Source of the DNA: Labia minor
Lineage: Eukaryota; Arthropoda; Insecta; Dermaptera; Spongiphoridae
DNA: 64,000 nucleotides
Assembly (NCBI GenBank): GCA_963082975.1
Contig: OY720347.1
Span: 27,434,221 to 27,498,220, forward strand
Direction of reading: 5' to 3'
How positions within the stretch are numbered: position 1 is the stretch's first letter; the number at the start of each line of letters is the position of its first letter. This document shows positions 39,485 to 51,445 of the stretch, piece after piece. Below the pieces are notes generated by a model. It was not told the DNA's origin and ran no database searches. It saw only the letters and a program-made list of their open reading frames with translations. The translations under genes were made by a program, and so were the position numbers.

Positions 39485-41149
39485 AATGTGTGTTTCAGTA
39501 TATATTTTTCTTATATTCACTGAATTATTTTATCGTATGTAAAGAATAACTATTTATAAAATTCATTAAATTAATTATTTTTTAAATTGATTCCCCATCT
39601 TATCTGTAAACATAGTTTCCATGATAAGTATTTCTGTGATTTGTTAAATGATATTTTTTTTAAGTTTGCAACAGATAAAAGATATTATTTTTATAAATGT
39701 TTCAACTATATATAATAAAAATATATAAATAATTATATGTATATATGTATGTTTTGTAAATCCATATTCTTTCGTATAGTAAAACTATATATTTTGTATA
39801 TAATAAGAATATTCATCAAAATCATACTTAAAATTTATTTATCTATTATATTTTTATTAAAGAGATAAATCTAAAAATTTGATATTTTTTATAACTTTAT
39901 TTTAATTTCTAAAAGATGGTAATTCTATTCAAATATATATATATATTTATGTATATTTTATATGTTATTGCTATTAAATAAAATGATATAATATTGTATT
40001 TTCATTTGTTATAAAATATTTTATATTACAATTGATATTATACAGTAATACCATAGATATGTTTCACAAAAAAACAAATCGAATATAAAAAGTCTTAATT
40101 TAAAAAACAACTGCAACAAAACTGTTCAATTTGTTATAATAAAAATATTTATGTACATACACATATCATTAAGCGTGGTTAATAAAAAAAGTAAATGTTA
40201 TTTATGTTCACCAAAATAATAATAATAATAAGCATGAATATAAAAAAAGACGTTATAAAAAGAATAATCCAAAATAAAAACACCTAATATAATGAATCTT
40301 ATATCACGCAGTTGTAAAAAACAATCAGTTCAGCAATATACCTATCTAGCATTTTTTTAAAGAGAAATCGAAGGGATAAATGTATATTTTATATATATAA
40401 TGCATAATTCATTATTTAACATTAAAGGAGGATAACAGGAGTAGGAGCATAACATATATCTTATAAATGATTAATTAAAAAAAAAATAAATATTTTTTTT
40501 CATTTAATAAATGACTTTTTTCTTCATTTAAGGAACTGTTAAAATACTTTAATTAATTACATCACATTTCTTACTAAATTATATATGAATCTATCTTCTC
40601 CCTTTCGTTCATTCATTTCCTATTTACTTATTTCCATTAAACTATGTTGACGTTGATTTATTCTGAAGATATCTGAGAGTGATCTATTCACTCTGAATAT
40701 AGTTTTTATTTCTTCCTATATATATACTTGAGGAATCATAGAATAATATAGAACTAAACTAATTTTTATATAAATATATGTTTTGGTACATAGATAGATA
40801 GATATTTACAAATCAATGTTGAATAGAAAGATTTATCTTAAAATCTAGATATATTACAAATATTAATATCACTTTGGGAATATTAATACATATCAAAAGC
40901 GAACTTGCAAAATCTATTACTTCTGACAATTGGTTATAAATTTTTTTCTAAATCAATCTAATTTAAAAAGAAACACATAAGTCATTCTTCAAAAGTTTAT
41001 AAAATTTTCAAAAATGTTTCTGATAGGCTCTTCACTTCAAATTAACAAAAACCTCAATTCTTTAAATTTAGTTGTATGAATATTTTTAGATTTATTTATT
41101 TTTACAATCACAATATAAGCACACAATTTGCGCTTAAATAACAGTAATA
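39485..41149. other. Intergenic AT-rich sequence after MyD88
   Basis: About 1.7 kb including the MyD88 3' UTR and many short AT and AAT repeats. No coding or RNA gene recognised. Confidence 0.55.
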
Positions 41150-41302
41150 TACCTTATTTGACGGTATATAAGACGCACCCTTATTTAGAAGGCCACAAAC
41201 AAGGAAAAAAAGTTATAATAGTCCTTCATGTATAAGACGCAGGTAACTCTTTTGAGACCAAATTAGGAAAAAAGTGCGTCTTATATGCTGTCGAATACGG
41301 TA
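41150..41302. mobile_element. 153-bp MITE with long terminal repeats
   Basis: The left end TACCTTATTTGACGG continues to ATATAAGACGCAC. The inverted right end reads TACCGTATTCGACAG and also continues to ATATAAGACGCAC. That is about 29 bp of terminal repeat with four or five mismatches. It lies between MyD88 and the 3' end of the P450 gene. No coding capacity. The superfamily is not certain because no clean target duplication is visible. Confidence 0.75.
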
Positions 41303-41619
41303 ATTTTATATAAAAAAGTTTTTAATAGTATATAATAGTTAATAGATTATATATATATAGATATAAAAGTCAGTCTTAATAAATTATTTATAAAAATTTA
41401 CAAATCTTTAACAACAAATAAAAAATGTAGAGAAATATTGTATTATGTATTGTGAATAAAAAATGTTGAAAAATATTGTATTATTTACAATACATAACAT
41501 AGATAATTAACATTTAATTATTTAAAAAAATATAATTTTATTTATTATTTTTTTTTTTAATTTACAACTCTAGGAATTTTTTAAAAATAATATTTTTAAC
41601 ATATATATATTATATTAAA

Positions 41620-44600
41620 TTAGCGCTTCGATAATTTAATATCAATCGATTTTGAAGGAACTACTAACATTTTTAGTATTATTTCTATTTCTTCATCCTT
41701 TAATAATTCAAAATTAAATCCTTGAATAATCTGAAAAATTAGAAAATATTTACTTAATTTATTTTTATTTTTTTGACGAATTTGTAAGCTTCAACACAGC
41801 TTGTATAACGATTGAGACTTTTATAAAGTTGGGATTTGAACACTTAACTTTGTCATTCTAAAATGAAATTCTTTTTTATACAAATTGTTACTAGCTATTA
41901 GAATTTTAGATTCTTTTTTAATAATTACCAAGTTTAATTAATTTTCGATTAATGGTATCAACTTTATTATAAATAAAACTTGTGATTTTGTCATTACTTC
42001 TCGTTGAAGACAAACTATAATTTTTATTGTCAGGTCTGTGGATTTGTATGTTTATTTGAATGAACTCAATTTTTATTCTTAAATATTTTAATCAAAATGA
42101 AAATAAATTGCCTAGGATTTCATCAATATTTAAAGAAGAAAAGAAAATTTCAATCTTACCTCAGAAACAGTTATTTTTAATAACATTTCAGCTATTTTTT
42201 TACCAACACAGGATCGAACCCCAAAAGCAAATGGCAATGAACCTGTTGGATTATTTACTCCTTGATATTTTCCTGATTCACGAAACCATCGCTCAGGCCA
42301 AAATTTATCAGGATCTTGAAAGTTATTTTTATCTCTACCACTCGTGTAGAGAGATAATATCATTAATGTCTAAAATTAAAAAGAAAAAATAAGATTTTGT
42401 TTAATATTTTTAATAACACCAATTAGTTACTCCTGCTTCGATATTATATCCTCCTAATTCACAATCGTTTGGCATATATCTTGTAATAAATGGTGCAATT
42501 GGATATAATCGTAATGTTTCTCGAAGAATTGCTTTTAAATAAGGATTTTCATAATCTTTTTTATTTGGATTATTGTTTACTCGATTGTAAATCAAATCTT
42601 GATATTCCTTATTCCGAGATAATAAATATAACATCCATTGTAAACTATTTGATGACTAAAACAAATTAATTCAAATTATTTATATTTAAGGTAATAGCAC
42701 CTATTGAAGACAAGGACCTAAATGGACAGGATAGTAAAACACTTACTTTAAATAAGAATTATTTTAAAATTACATCTATTCTGAATGATATTTCTTAAAA
42801 TTTAATCTCTCCAAAATATATTTGTGTAATTAAGTTGAATGAACTGAATAAATTAACAATTTACTGATGAAAGACAAAAGTACATATTGAATTTCATTTT
42901 ATTTGTTGACCATTCTTAGCAAAATCTTTAGGTGTATTGTCGTTATAATTAAGCTTTTACATGGTCGACTTATATTTTTAAATTTATATTATTAATTAAA
43001 ATGTAAATTATAGATTAAAGAACCACATTATGAAGTGTTCTTGCCAAAGGGACTTATTGTTGAGAAATTATAGGTGGGTGTCTGCCTTAGGTTCTAAATT
43101 TATATGGCTTTTATGAAGCGGTCACAACCTGGATTTGTAAAATAGAAAATGAAATTTATCTTAGATAAATTTTTATTTTATGTAATTTAATCTTACGATT
43201 AATGAAATAAAAAACAATTCAGAACTTGAACAAGTTGCCAGAAGACACGTTCTGGGCCATTTGGTTGACCCCACCCGCTTCAGCAGGTGAAGGAAAAATA
43301 ATATTTTTAGTCCCAGAACTTAAAAAATTGAATTCTATATAATTATAAAAAGGTTTTTGTTTGCACATTGCTTAGAATTTAAAAATTTTTTGCTTATCTT
43401 CACATTTCATGACCTATGGAATCCAAATATGACTAGAATTTTTCATAGGCTATAAATTATATCAATATTATCATTATTTAATTGTCTAGGTTCGAAGAGC
43501 GCCGAAGGCGCTCTGAGTAGCTAGTAACTAATTTAATAATGATTTACCTAATTTAACTAATTTCATAATGATGACGCGAATAAATAATAATAATAATAAA
43601 TCTCAATCACTGCCAGCAGACAAATTAAAAAAAAAGATTTAATTTAATATAAATTTACATTCTCTCTAAAAATATTTTTGAAAATTTATAATAAATATTA
43701 TTAATATAATGTATTTTGATATTTTCGAATACTTTTAATGATAGAAAATACAACTTACAGTGTCACCTGCTGCTAAAATAAGATCTACAGCAATGCGTTG
43801 AAGATGTTCTGGTTTCATGTGAGACTTCTCCATTTCATATAAAATACCATTACATTCTTTAGATATTGGCATTATTTTTTTAAAAATCATACTCGCTACA
43901 AAATAATGATTTAATTACAATTCAATAATAATTAATTTATAAATTTAAAAAATTGATTTATTTACCGGATAGAAGAGCATTATTAACTGCATTTTCAAAT
44001 CTTCTCCAAAGTGGAAGTCTTAAATTTCGTACTAATTCTGGAGGATAAATTTGCAGTTGGCTAGATTCTATAAAAATTTGATTTACATTTAGAGCAAATT
44101 CTTTGATTTCATCTTTCATTTTAAGAAATTCTGGATGATCTGCGCTTCCAATGAGAATTGAAACCATTGCTAGAAAAAACTTGCTCTATTTTAGGAAAAT
44201 TTATCATTAACAATATACATATTATAATTATATTTATAATAATTGATATATTAAAACCTACTTTCTACTGCCCAGATATATGAAGAGGAACTTAAATCGT
44301 TTACTCTATTTTGTAAAGACCATGTTTTTACTAATTTTTTGGCTATTGTTCTAAAACATGTTTCTAACATTTCATCATTGCTATCCTTTAATAATATTGA
44401 ATTTAATATTCGGCGATTATTAAACCATTCTTCATCATCCCTAAAAAATAAAATTAATCATCTATTTATTATTCATATATTTTATAAATTTATCTTTATA
44501 ATTTTTTATCTTCTATACATTAACAATAAGTAATCAATATTTATTACTAAAATAATTTTATATTAAATAATATAAAATTAAAATTGTATCATATCAATTT

Positions 44601-46738
44601 TTTATAAATATGTTCTTATTAAATTAATTTGAAACGCAATTATTTATAAAGAAAATAAAATTTCCTATTTGAAGATTTTAGTTAGATTATAAATTGCAAT
44701 TTAATAAATAAAAAATAGTCTTAATAATATATTTCAGATAACTGTATTAGCTCAAGTATTACATAATAAATTTGAAATATTAAGTCTTTTTTCTTAGATA
44801 TGATTATAATGTTTACAATGTCAAGTGATGGAAAATTTTCATTCATTAATAATATCAGTTTTCAAAAATCCGAGATCCTGATTATGCAAAATGTCACTGC
44901 ACTTTAAGCAAATCATTTTCTAATAATTTATTTTGCTTGATAGACGAATCATTCCGCTGTAGGGATAGTATTATACAAATTGTTTAGTCTTTTGAAACCA
45001 ATTTAACAAAAAATAACTGTGTATTTATAAAATAAATTTAATAAAATATTAAATAAATGTGTATTTAAGAGTGTATCTAGCAACCGGAATAATGAACATC
45101 TAATAAGTACATTTTGATAGCACTCAGAGAAAAATGTATTACTTATTCTTTAAAATTATTTAATAAATTATATATAAACATAAAAAAAAATCTGGAGTGT
45201 GTCCACTCGACTATCTCGCAAATTTGTATTGGATTAATTAACACATATATTAAATGTAATTAATTAAATTATAAATTAAGTATAATTGAATTGGATTAAT
45301 TAATTAACATATATTAAATTTAAATTTAAAACCTTTACCTTCATTTTTAAGTCAAAATTTAAAAAATTAATAAAAAATTTCAGCGATTCAATCAAGCTGA
45401 AATTCTATATATAGCAGTTTTATACAATTTTTATACATATGAAAAACTATCAAATATATATATCCTTATTGTACGGTCAGTTTTGAGGGAAAAAAATGAA
45501 AACGTGGTAATAGTCCTCTTCTGGATGAGCTTCATTTCTCAAAAGTTGATAGAAAACTACGAATTTTTAATAATGCCCGTATACCAAATTTCATTATTCT
45601 AGCTCAAACCGCTTTTGCGTAATCTTGGCTACATACACACACACACACACACAGAGAGAGAGAGAAATTTTTCTCAACCTCTGGCGAGATAGTAAAAATT
45701 AATTTAAAAAATAATTTTATTTAATATTAATTTGTGGGCATAGCCATGAGATTATTATTATTACTTTTTTTTATTCATTTTATTCGATTTCAATGATATA
45801 TTAGTAAGTTCATATAAATAAGTATATTTATAAAAGTTTGTGATAAGGAAAAAGGTCATTGTTTGGGTGTACTTGGATGGTCATATTATGTTCATGGACT
45901 GAATGAAATGAAATGGACATAAATAAAACTGTTAGTCTAATGGATCTGGTACCACATTATGTGTTATTTGAGGAAAAACATGATAAATTCAGATTTTTTT
46001 TAATTAGAGAGAAGAAAATCAATCATGAACATCCGAGTATATATATAGTATATACATTTATTTACCAAGATTCATACAAGCTGGAAACCCTCACCATTCG
46101 TAATTGTGAGCTCATCCGGAACCACTTTCACGGCTTAATTTTGAGTAAAATTAAAAAGGGAATAGATTTAACCTTAGACTTTCGTTGAAACATATGATTT
46201 TGTAAAACTAAAATTTAAAAGATAAAAATATTTCATACGAATAATTTAAGTCGATGGAAAAGATACTGATGACGAATAACTACAAATGTAAAAAAAAATG
46301 TTTAAATTTATATTATTCTTATTAAATATATATATTTATATATATTTGAGTTTAGATCTGAATTTTAAATAAAAAATTATTTACGAAGTTTTATAGTTGT
46401 ACTAAAGGGTCTTTTAAAATGTTTACAAATGTATACATATAAATAATAATATATTTTATTAAAAAAAAAGTTTTCTAATCATGTTCTTGCAATTGTCATC
46501 TAATGTTTTAATCAATTATGTTTCTTATTTTCTTTGTTAAATTTGTGTTCAATTACAAGTGTAAATAATACTAACGGGATAAATAGAGAATCTTCCCTAT
46601 AAAACGATGAAAAGGAAGAAGAGTAAATTGCCTTGAGGCGATTTTTCTTTCGATAATAAGATGACAGGAGGTCATTGACGTTTAAGCTTTAAGTAAAATT
46701 TAAAATATATATTTTTTTTATAATTATCGAATAATTAT

Positions 46739-46785
<47 letters not shown>

Positions 46786-49460
46786 TGTTTTATATTATAA
46801 TAAAATTTAACCATTTTTGGAAGTTATATATATATAATAATATATATTCGGATGTAGAAAATTTGTATGGGTATTTACCTAAAAAAGATATTTGGAATAA
46901 ATATATTATCATTTTTTTAAATTAAAAACTTAAATATGACTAGTCTTTGTCATTAAAATATGAACGGTGAAGATAAGAAGTCTATAGTAAAATCTAAAAA
47001 TTTGTTAGTTTTTATATATATAAATTGTTTTAAAAGAATCTCTTTGGAATTTTAGATAAACTATCACTTTCACATTGTTAAATGAGATAACAAAATTAGA
47101 AAAATTATTTTTCTCGAGATTAAATTTTAATTTAGGGCAGCTAATATTAGAAAAAAATAATAACATTTATATAATTAATATGTTATATAACTAATTTTAA
47201 TATCAAAATATTTAAAAAAGATTTAATTTCATTTGAAGTATGTAATGTATATATTAATTTTTACGCAAATTGATCACTGTTAGTTTAGATGTATATGAGG
47301 TTGATCAGACTAGAGAAAATAAATGCATATCTGGTTAAATTTTATAATTAAGCTATACCTACCTATCACTGAAATGTAACTGAAAAATTTTCATTAAAAT
47401 TGACCGATTTATTTTTATGATTTTAAGGTTATTTTTAGATTTTCTTAAAAATGACTTTAATGAGTTTTTTATAAAAATTATTTCGGACTTAATTTCTTTA
47501 TCACATAATTTTTTTTTATTAAAATATTATTATTTAATTAGGTGTAAGTAGCGGTTTTTTAGATAGATTCCTATCTTAATTTTTACTAGATAAATGAATT
47601 GATAATTGAGATTTCAACAAAAAATAATTAAAATTATTAATTATTTAATTATTATACTAGCAAAAGTTGTATATTTATAAGTTTTTTGTTTTTGAAAAGC
47701 TTCTACATTAAATCCATGGATAAAGAGCGCTTTTTAATGTGAAGAATCACTTTATATAATTTCATTTTGGGACAAAATTATTGTTTTTTTTAAAATAAAT
47801 AATAAATAAAAAAAACATTCAATTTTATTTCTTTTAAACTATTAAAAAAAAATTATGAAATTGTTAAATTAATTAAAATGATAACTTTTAGAAGAAATTT
47901 TTTGATTGATTACTAATCACTAATATAAAAATTTAAATATTTTAACAATTAAGTGAATTGGGAGAATTATTTTGTATTCATTGTCGTGCAGGTTTCTTTT
48001 AATTGATGAAAACGTTAAATGAGTAGCGTTGAGTGCGTGTTTAATTAGAAGAAATAATCAAGTTCAAATTCTATTAAATTTTTTTTTATTCATCATTCAA
48101 CTCTTATTTAATCTCAAAAAGTAAATAACCATTAAGATATTTAATATCGATAATTATTTAATTTCTCATAAGTTTTCCTAAATGATTAGAATAAATGAAA
48201 AATATAATTTAACAAAATTAAAATGAAATAATCACCTATAAGAATATATTATAATTTTCTTTATGAACTTCCCCTATAATCTATTTTTGATTTCAAAATT
48301 ATTTTAGTTGTGATTTCAATTGTAATTAACCATTTGGAAACGAAATGTTTTATTGACTTTGATTACTAATAAAAAAACAATTAGAACCATTGTGTTATAA
48401 AAATAACTTTATTATATTATTTTTGATTAATTTTATTTTTTTTATTTTGTATTTGAAGAAGGTAGAATTGAGATAAAGTTCGTATATATATTTATTTATT
48501 TCGATATCTATCTATCGGTATTGTTATTCTTTAAATATTATTCATAAATTCAAAAGAAATTAATATTTTAATGATAAATCGGACAATGACAAAATCAACT
48601 ATATGATTATACTTTTAAATATTAATAATTATGAATAAAATGAATTAAAATATATTCTTCTAAATGTTCGACATTAGTTTATAAAATAATTTTTCATTAA
48701 TATAAAATATTATAAGAATCGAATTATTGTTGATTTAAAGATGTCAAAAATAATATAAAAAAAAGTTTAATTATTAATTAACCAAGACAATCTAGAAATT
48801 GTCTAAAAATTTTGGATTTAAAAAAAATAAATAAAAATAAATAAATAAAATAAAATTTAAAAAAAAAATAGATAATATTTGTTACTTAATTATTATTTTA
48901 CATACTCAAGTGTTTATTTTCATTATCTTGGGGAATGTTTTTTTCTTATATTTATAGGTATATAAATATATTATAAAAAAATGAATTAATTAATAAAATT
49001 TACTGAAATGATTATATTAGAAATTTTAAAGTAAAAATAAATTGAAATAAATGTATTTAAATATATATAAATATACATATATATATATATTAATTTTCAT
49101 TACTTACATGAATAAAATTCCACGGGGACAATTCATTTGTTTGTTATAAAGTTTCCAAGCATCGGGTATTACATGTTTTGGGTAGCGGCCTTCGAAGGTA
49201 TAAACTTGACGTTGAAGTTGAGGATCGGATACGAAGACGGCTCTCACTGGACCAATCGACTCGCGAAAGATGGGTCCAAGTTGTGAGTGGCGTTTATCAA
49301 TAAATTTGTGGAGATGACTGGAAGAGCCGGAAAGCAAAAGTTCCGGAAGAGTGCCGAGCAATGGAAAACCTTTTGCCTCAGGAATTGCCCGTTCATTCTG
49401 ACTTCTTTTTTGGGATAGAAAAGGCCGAAAGAACAATGAAGAGAATATCCGTCTATGCAT
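41620..49460 (-). CDS. Mitochondrial-clan cytochrome P450, CYP315A1 (shadow)-like
   Basis: Seven exons, in transcript order: 49460-49108, 44440-44262, 44169-43966, 43895-43759, 42655-42431, 42369-42160, 41730-41620. They give 472 residues with all junctions GT-AG and in phase. The start is the first in-frame ATG (49458-49460), and the N-terminus MHRRIFSSLFFRPFLSQKR is an arginine-rich mitochondrial-type leader. P450 signatures: I-helix LILAAGDTSS, ExxR in LRETLR, PERW in FWPERWF, and heme loop PFAFGVRSCVG. The CPRGILFM-DDEEWFNNRRI region is reminiscent of CYP315A1, the ecdysteroid C2-hydroxylase of the Halloween set (product of shadow). Other mitochondrial Halloween P450s (CYP302A1, CYP314A1) are less likely but not excluded. 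Intron 1 (44441-49107) is 4.7 kb and holds a HINE-like repeat. The other introns are 61-1,103 bp. Confidence 0.88.
43348..43525 (+). mobile_element. Short Helentron-type deletion derivative
   Basis: About 180 bp. The 5' part, AAGGTTTTTGTTTGCACATT and the following 80 bp, matches the start of the element at 25834. It then jumps to a 3' end with the GAGCGCC-GAA-GGCGCTC hairpin, TGAGTAG and CTAGT (43521-43525), as at 28191-28219. It lies inside the P450 intron between exons 4 and 5. Confidence 0.8.
45192..45700 (+). mobile_element. HINE-like repeat, copy 2
   Basis: The same family as 2796-3440. CTGGAGTGTGTCCACTCG, then ACTATCTCGC (45210-45219), and at the end GCGAGATAGT (45684-45693). The central block (CAATCAAGCTGAAATTCTAT to CATTATTCTAGCTCAAACC) is shared with copy 1 at high identity. 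The CA tract is shorter here and followed by (GA)n. The first half of the terminal hairpin is missing. Lies in intron 1 of the P450 gene. Confidence 0.75.
45701..49107 (-). other. P450 intron 1, remaining part
   Basis: AT-rich intron with a long (AT)n microsatellite at about 46737-46784. A 91-codon plus-strand frame at 45913-46188 has no recognised similarity and is more likely chance or a repeat relic. Confidence 0.5.
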
Positions 49461-51445
49461 GTTTCTTAGCCCAATGCGCCCAATGTGAGTGATACGATTG
49501 ATACAAGTCAAATGAAGAGCGCCTTGGAAATAGGCAAAAGAGAGCGCCGCTAAACGTCACGATTAAAAGACACAATCCTACGCGCATTTTATAAAATAAC
49601 CAATTTCTTATCAATCTCCTTATGTTTTTCCCATTTCATTTTATCGTAATTTAAATAATAAATTTGTAATAAATATTTGTTTATCTTATTATTAAAAGAA
49701 TAGCTGTTTATCTGAAATTAATAATTTTCAATATTTTTCAAAAAAATTCACACTTATTACCTATCCACGGTGCGGTAATTAAATAAATGTAATAAAAGAT
49801 TTGTTGAAAATATTTATTATTAGAAAATCAGAATTTCGAAATATTTTGTTTTCATTAAATTCTATATAATCTTTAATATAATAATAATCTTATAATTTTT
49901 GTTGCAAAGTTCACAACATAATAAATAAAGAAATAATTTAATAATATAAATTAAAATAATAATAATTTTATTTTAAAAATTACTTAAATAAATATTTATG
50001 TGTCTAATTTTATAATTAAATTTTATAATTAAAGATAGTTGAATTTCATGAATCTAAACCCTTTCCCAATTAAATTACAATAAGGGGTAAAGTAACAGTA
50101 AATATTGCTTAATTTAGGCACTAATTATTTATTTTTTCTTTTTAAAAAAAAAATAATATTATACAGGGCCTTAACACTTTTTTGTAAAAGATAATTTATA
50201 GATAAAAAACGTTAAAAGATAACCTAGGATAAAAAGAACAAAAACAAAAAAAAAAAAAAATAAAAAATAAAAAAAAATATAACGATAGTCGTAGTCAAAT
50301 TAAATTGAAGGATCTTTACTTCAAACTTCCAAAGACTATTCATAAAATAGTAGATATTATTAATAACTTGATTTGACTCAAATTCCACCCTTTTTTATTT
50401 AAATCCTCCCTCTGTTACCTGTTTATTATTTTTTTTTTTATTTATTTATTTTATTTTAAATAATTATGAATATATTTAATCATGAGTTTAAATTAAAAAT
50501 TGAAGATTTTACATTTCAATTAAATTTTATTGGCTAGTCATCTAAAATTCTAATCTGTCTGTGGCAATATTGGACTCGGCAAATTTTAGCAGCAATAAAG
50601 ACATTTCTTCTTACCCTTGCCAATCTCTATCCAATTATATCTTGCCCTAATTCTCGTAAATATCATACCTGACATTATTATTCTGATCACAGTTTTCGTA
50701 TAAGTCTTTGTCATTCACTTGGGATTTCATCTTTATTCCAACTATTATAGTTTCAAAATCTCGTCTCCCAATGTTACCGACAATTCCTCACTTTTTACTT
50801 TCATATTTTTCTAGATTTTAATTTTCCTTGACAATAATTTTGAAGAGATAAGTTAATATACTATATATGATAAAAATAAAATAACATGTTATTTACATTT
50901 TATTATTATATAAAATAAAGTTTAAAATTGTCTTACATACTAAAAGAGAAAATATTTAAGAAATGTTAAATTTAATATAAGCCATTAGTTTTCTTTTCTT
51001 AAATAAATAAATAAAATAATAAATATAAATATTGGGCAAAAAATCGAAAGATAATAATAATGTTAATTTATAAAATTTTATTCATAAAGTTTGAGGTCAA
51101 TTAACCAATAAAGTTGAAATATAGAAATTATCTTTTGATATTTTAAAGTGATGATAAAACAAATATCGATTATCTATTAATTATTTTATTTCATCTAATA
51201 TTTTTATTATTATCAATATGAATATTAAAAATTTGTTGAATAATTTGACTCCTGAAGAAAAATCTTGTGAAAGAATAAAAGAAATCATAAAAATATGCCT
51301 TTTGAATGGAAATTTAATTATATATTTAATTTTTTTTTTTTTAATTTTTAGTAAAATATAAATATTCTTGAAATCAGTTGTTTCTTTTACATTCTTATAA
51401 AAAGTAAATAAAAATGTAAATATATTTTTTTCCTAAATAAATCCT
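49461..51445. other. Intergenic region between the P450 and asp-like genes
   Basis: Includes the presumed P450 promoter: GC-richer, with GGCGCTC and GCGCC, at about 49510-49560. The remainder is AT-rich with poly-A runs (50238-50280) and no repeat ends. A 47-codon plus-strand frame at 51218-51361 ends in a hydrophobic stretch but is AT-encoded and unconvincing. Confidence 0.5.

Noticed and set aside
45913-46188. 91-codon plus-strand frame in P450 intron 1
   Set aside because: No recognisable domain, no supporting exon signals and AT-driven composition; kept only as a note in the intron entry.
49461-49511. Extension of the P450 start upstream of 49460
   Set aside because: The frame is open but contains no ATG; it would need a TTG start. 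The first ATG already gives a mitochondrial-type leader.
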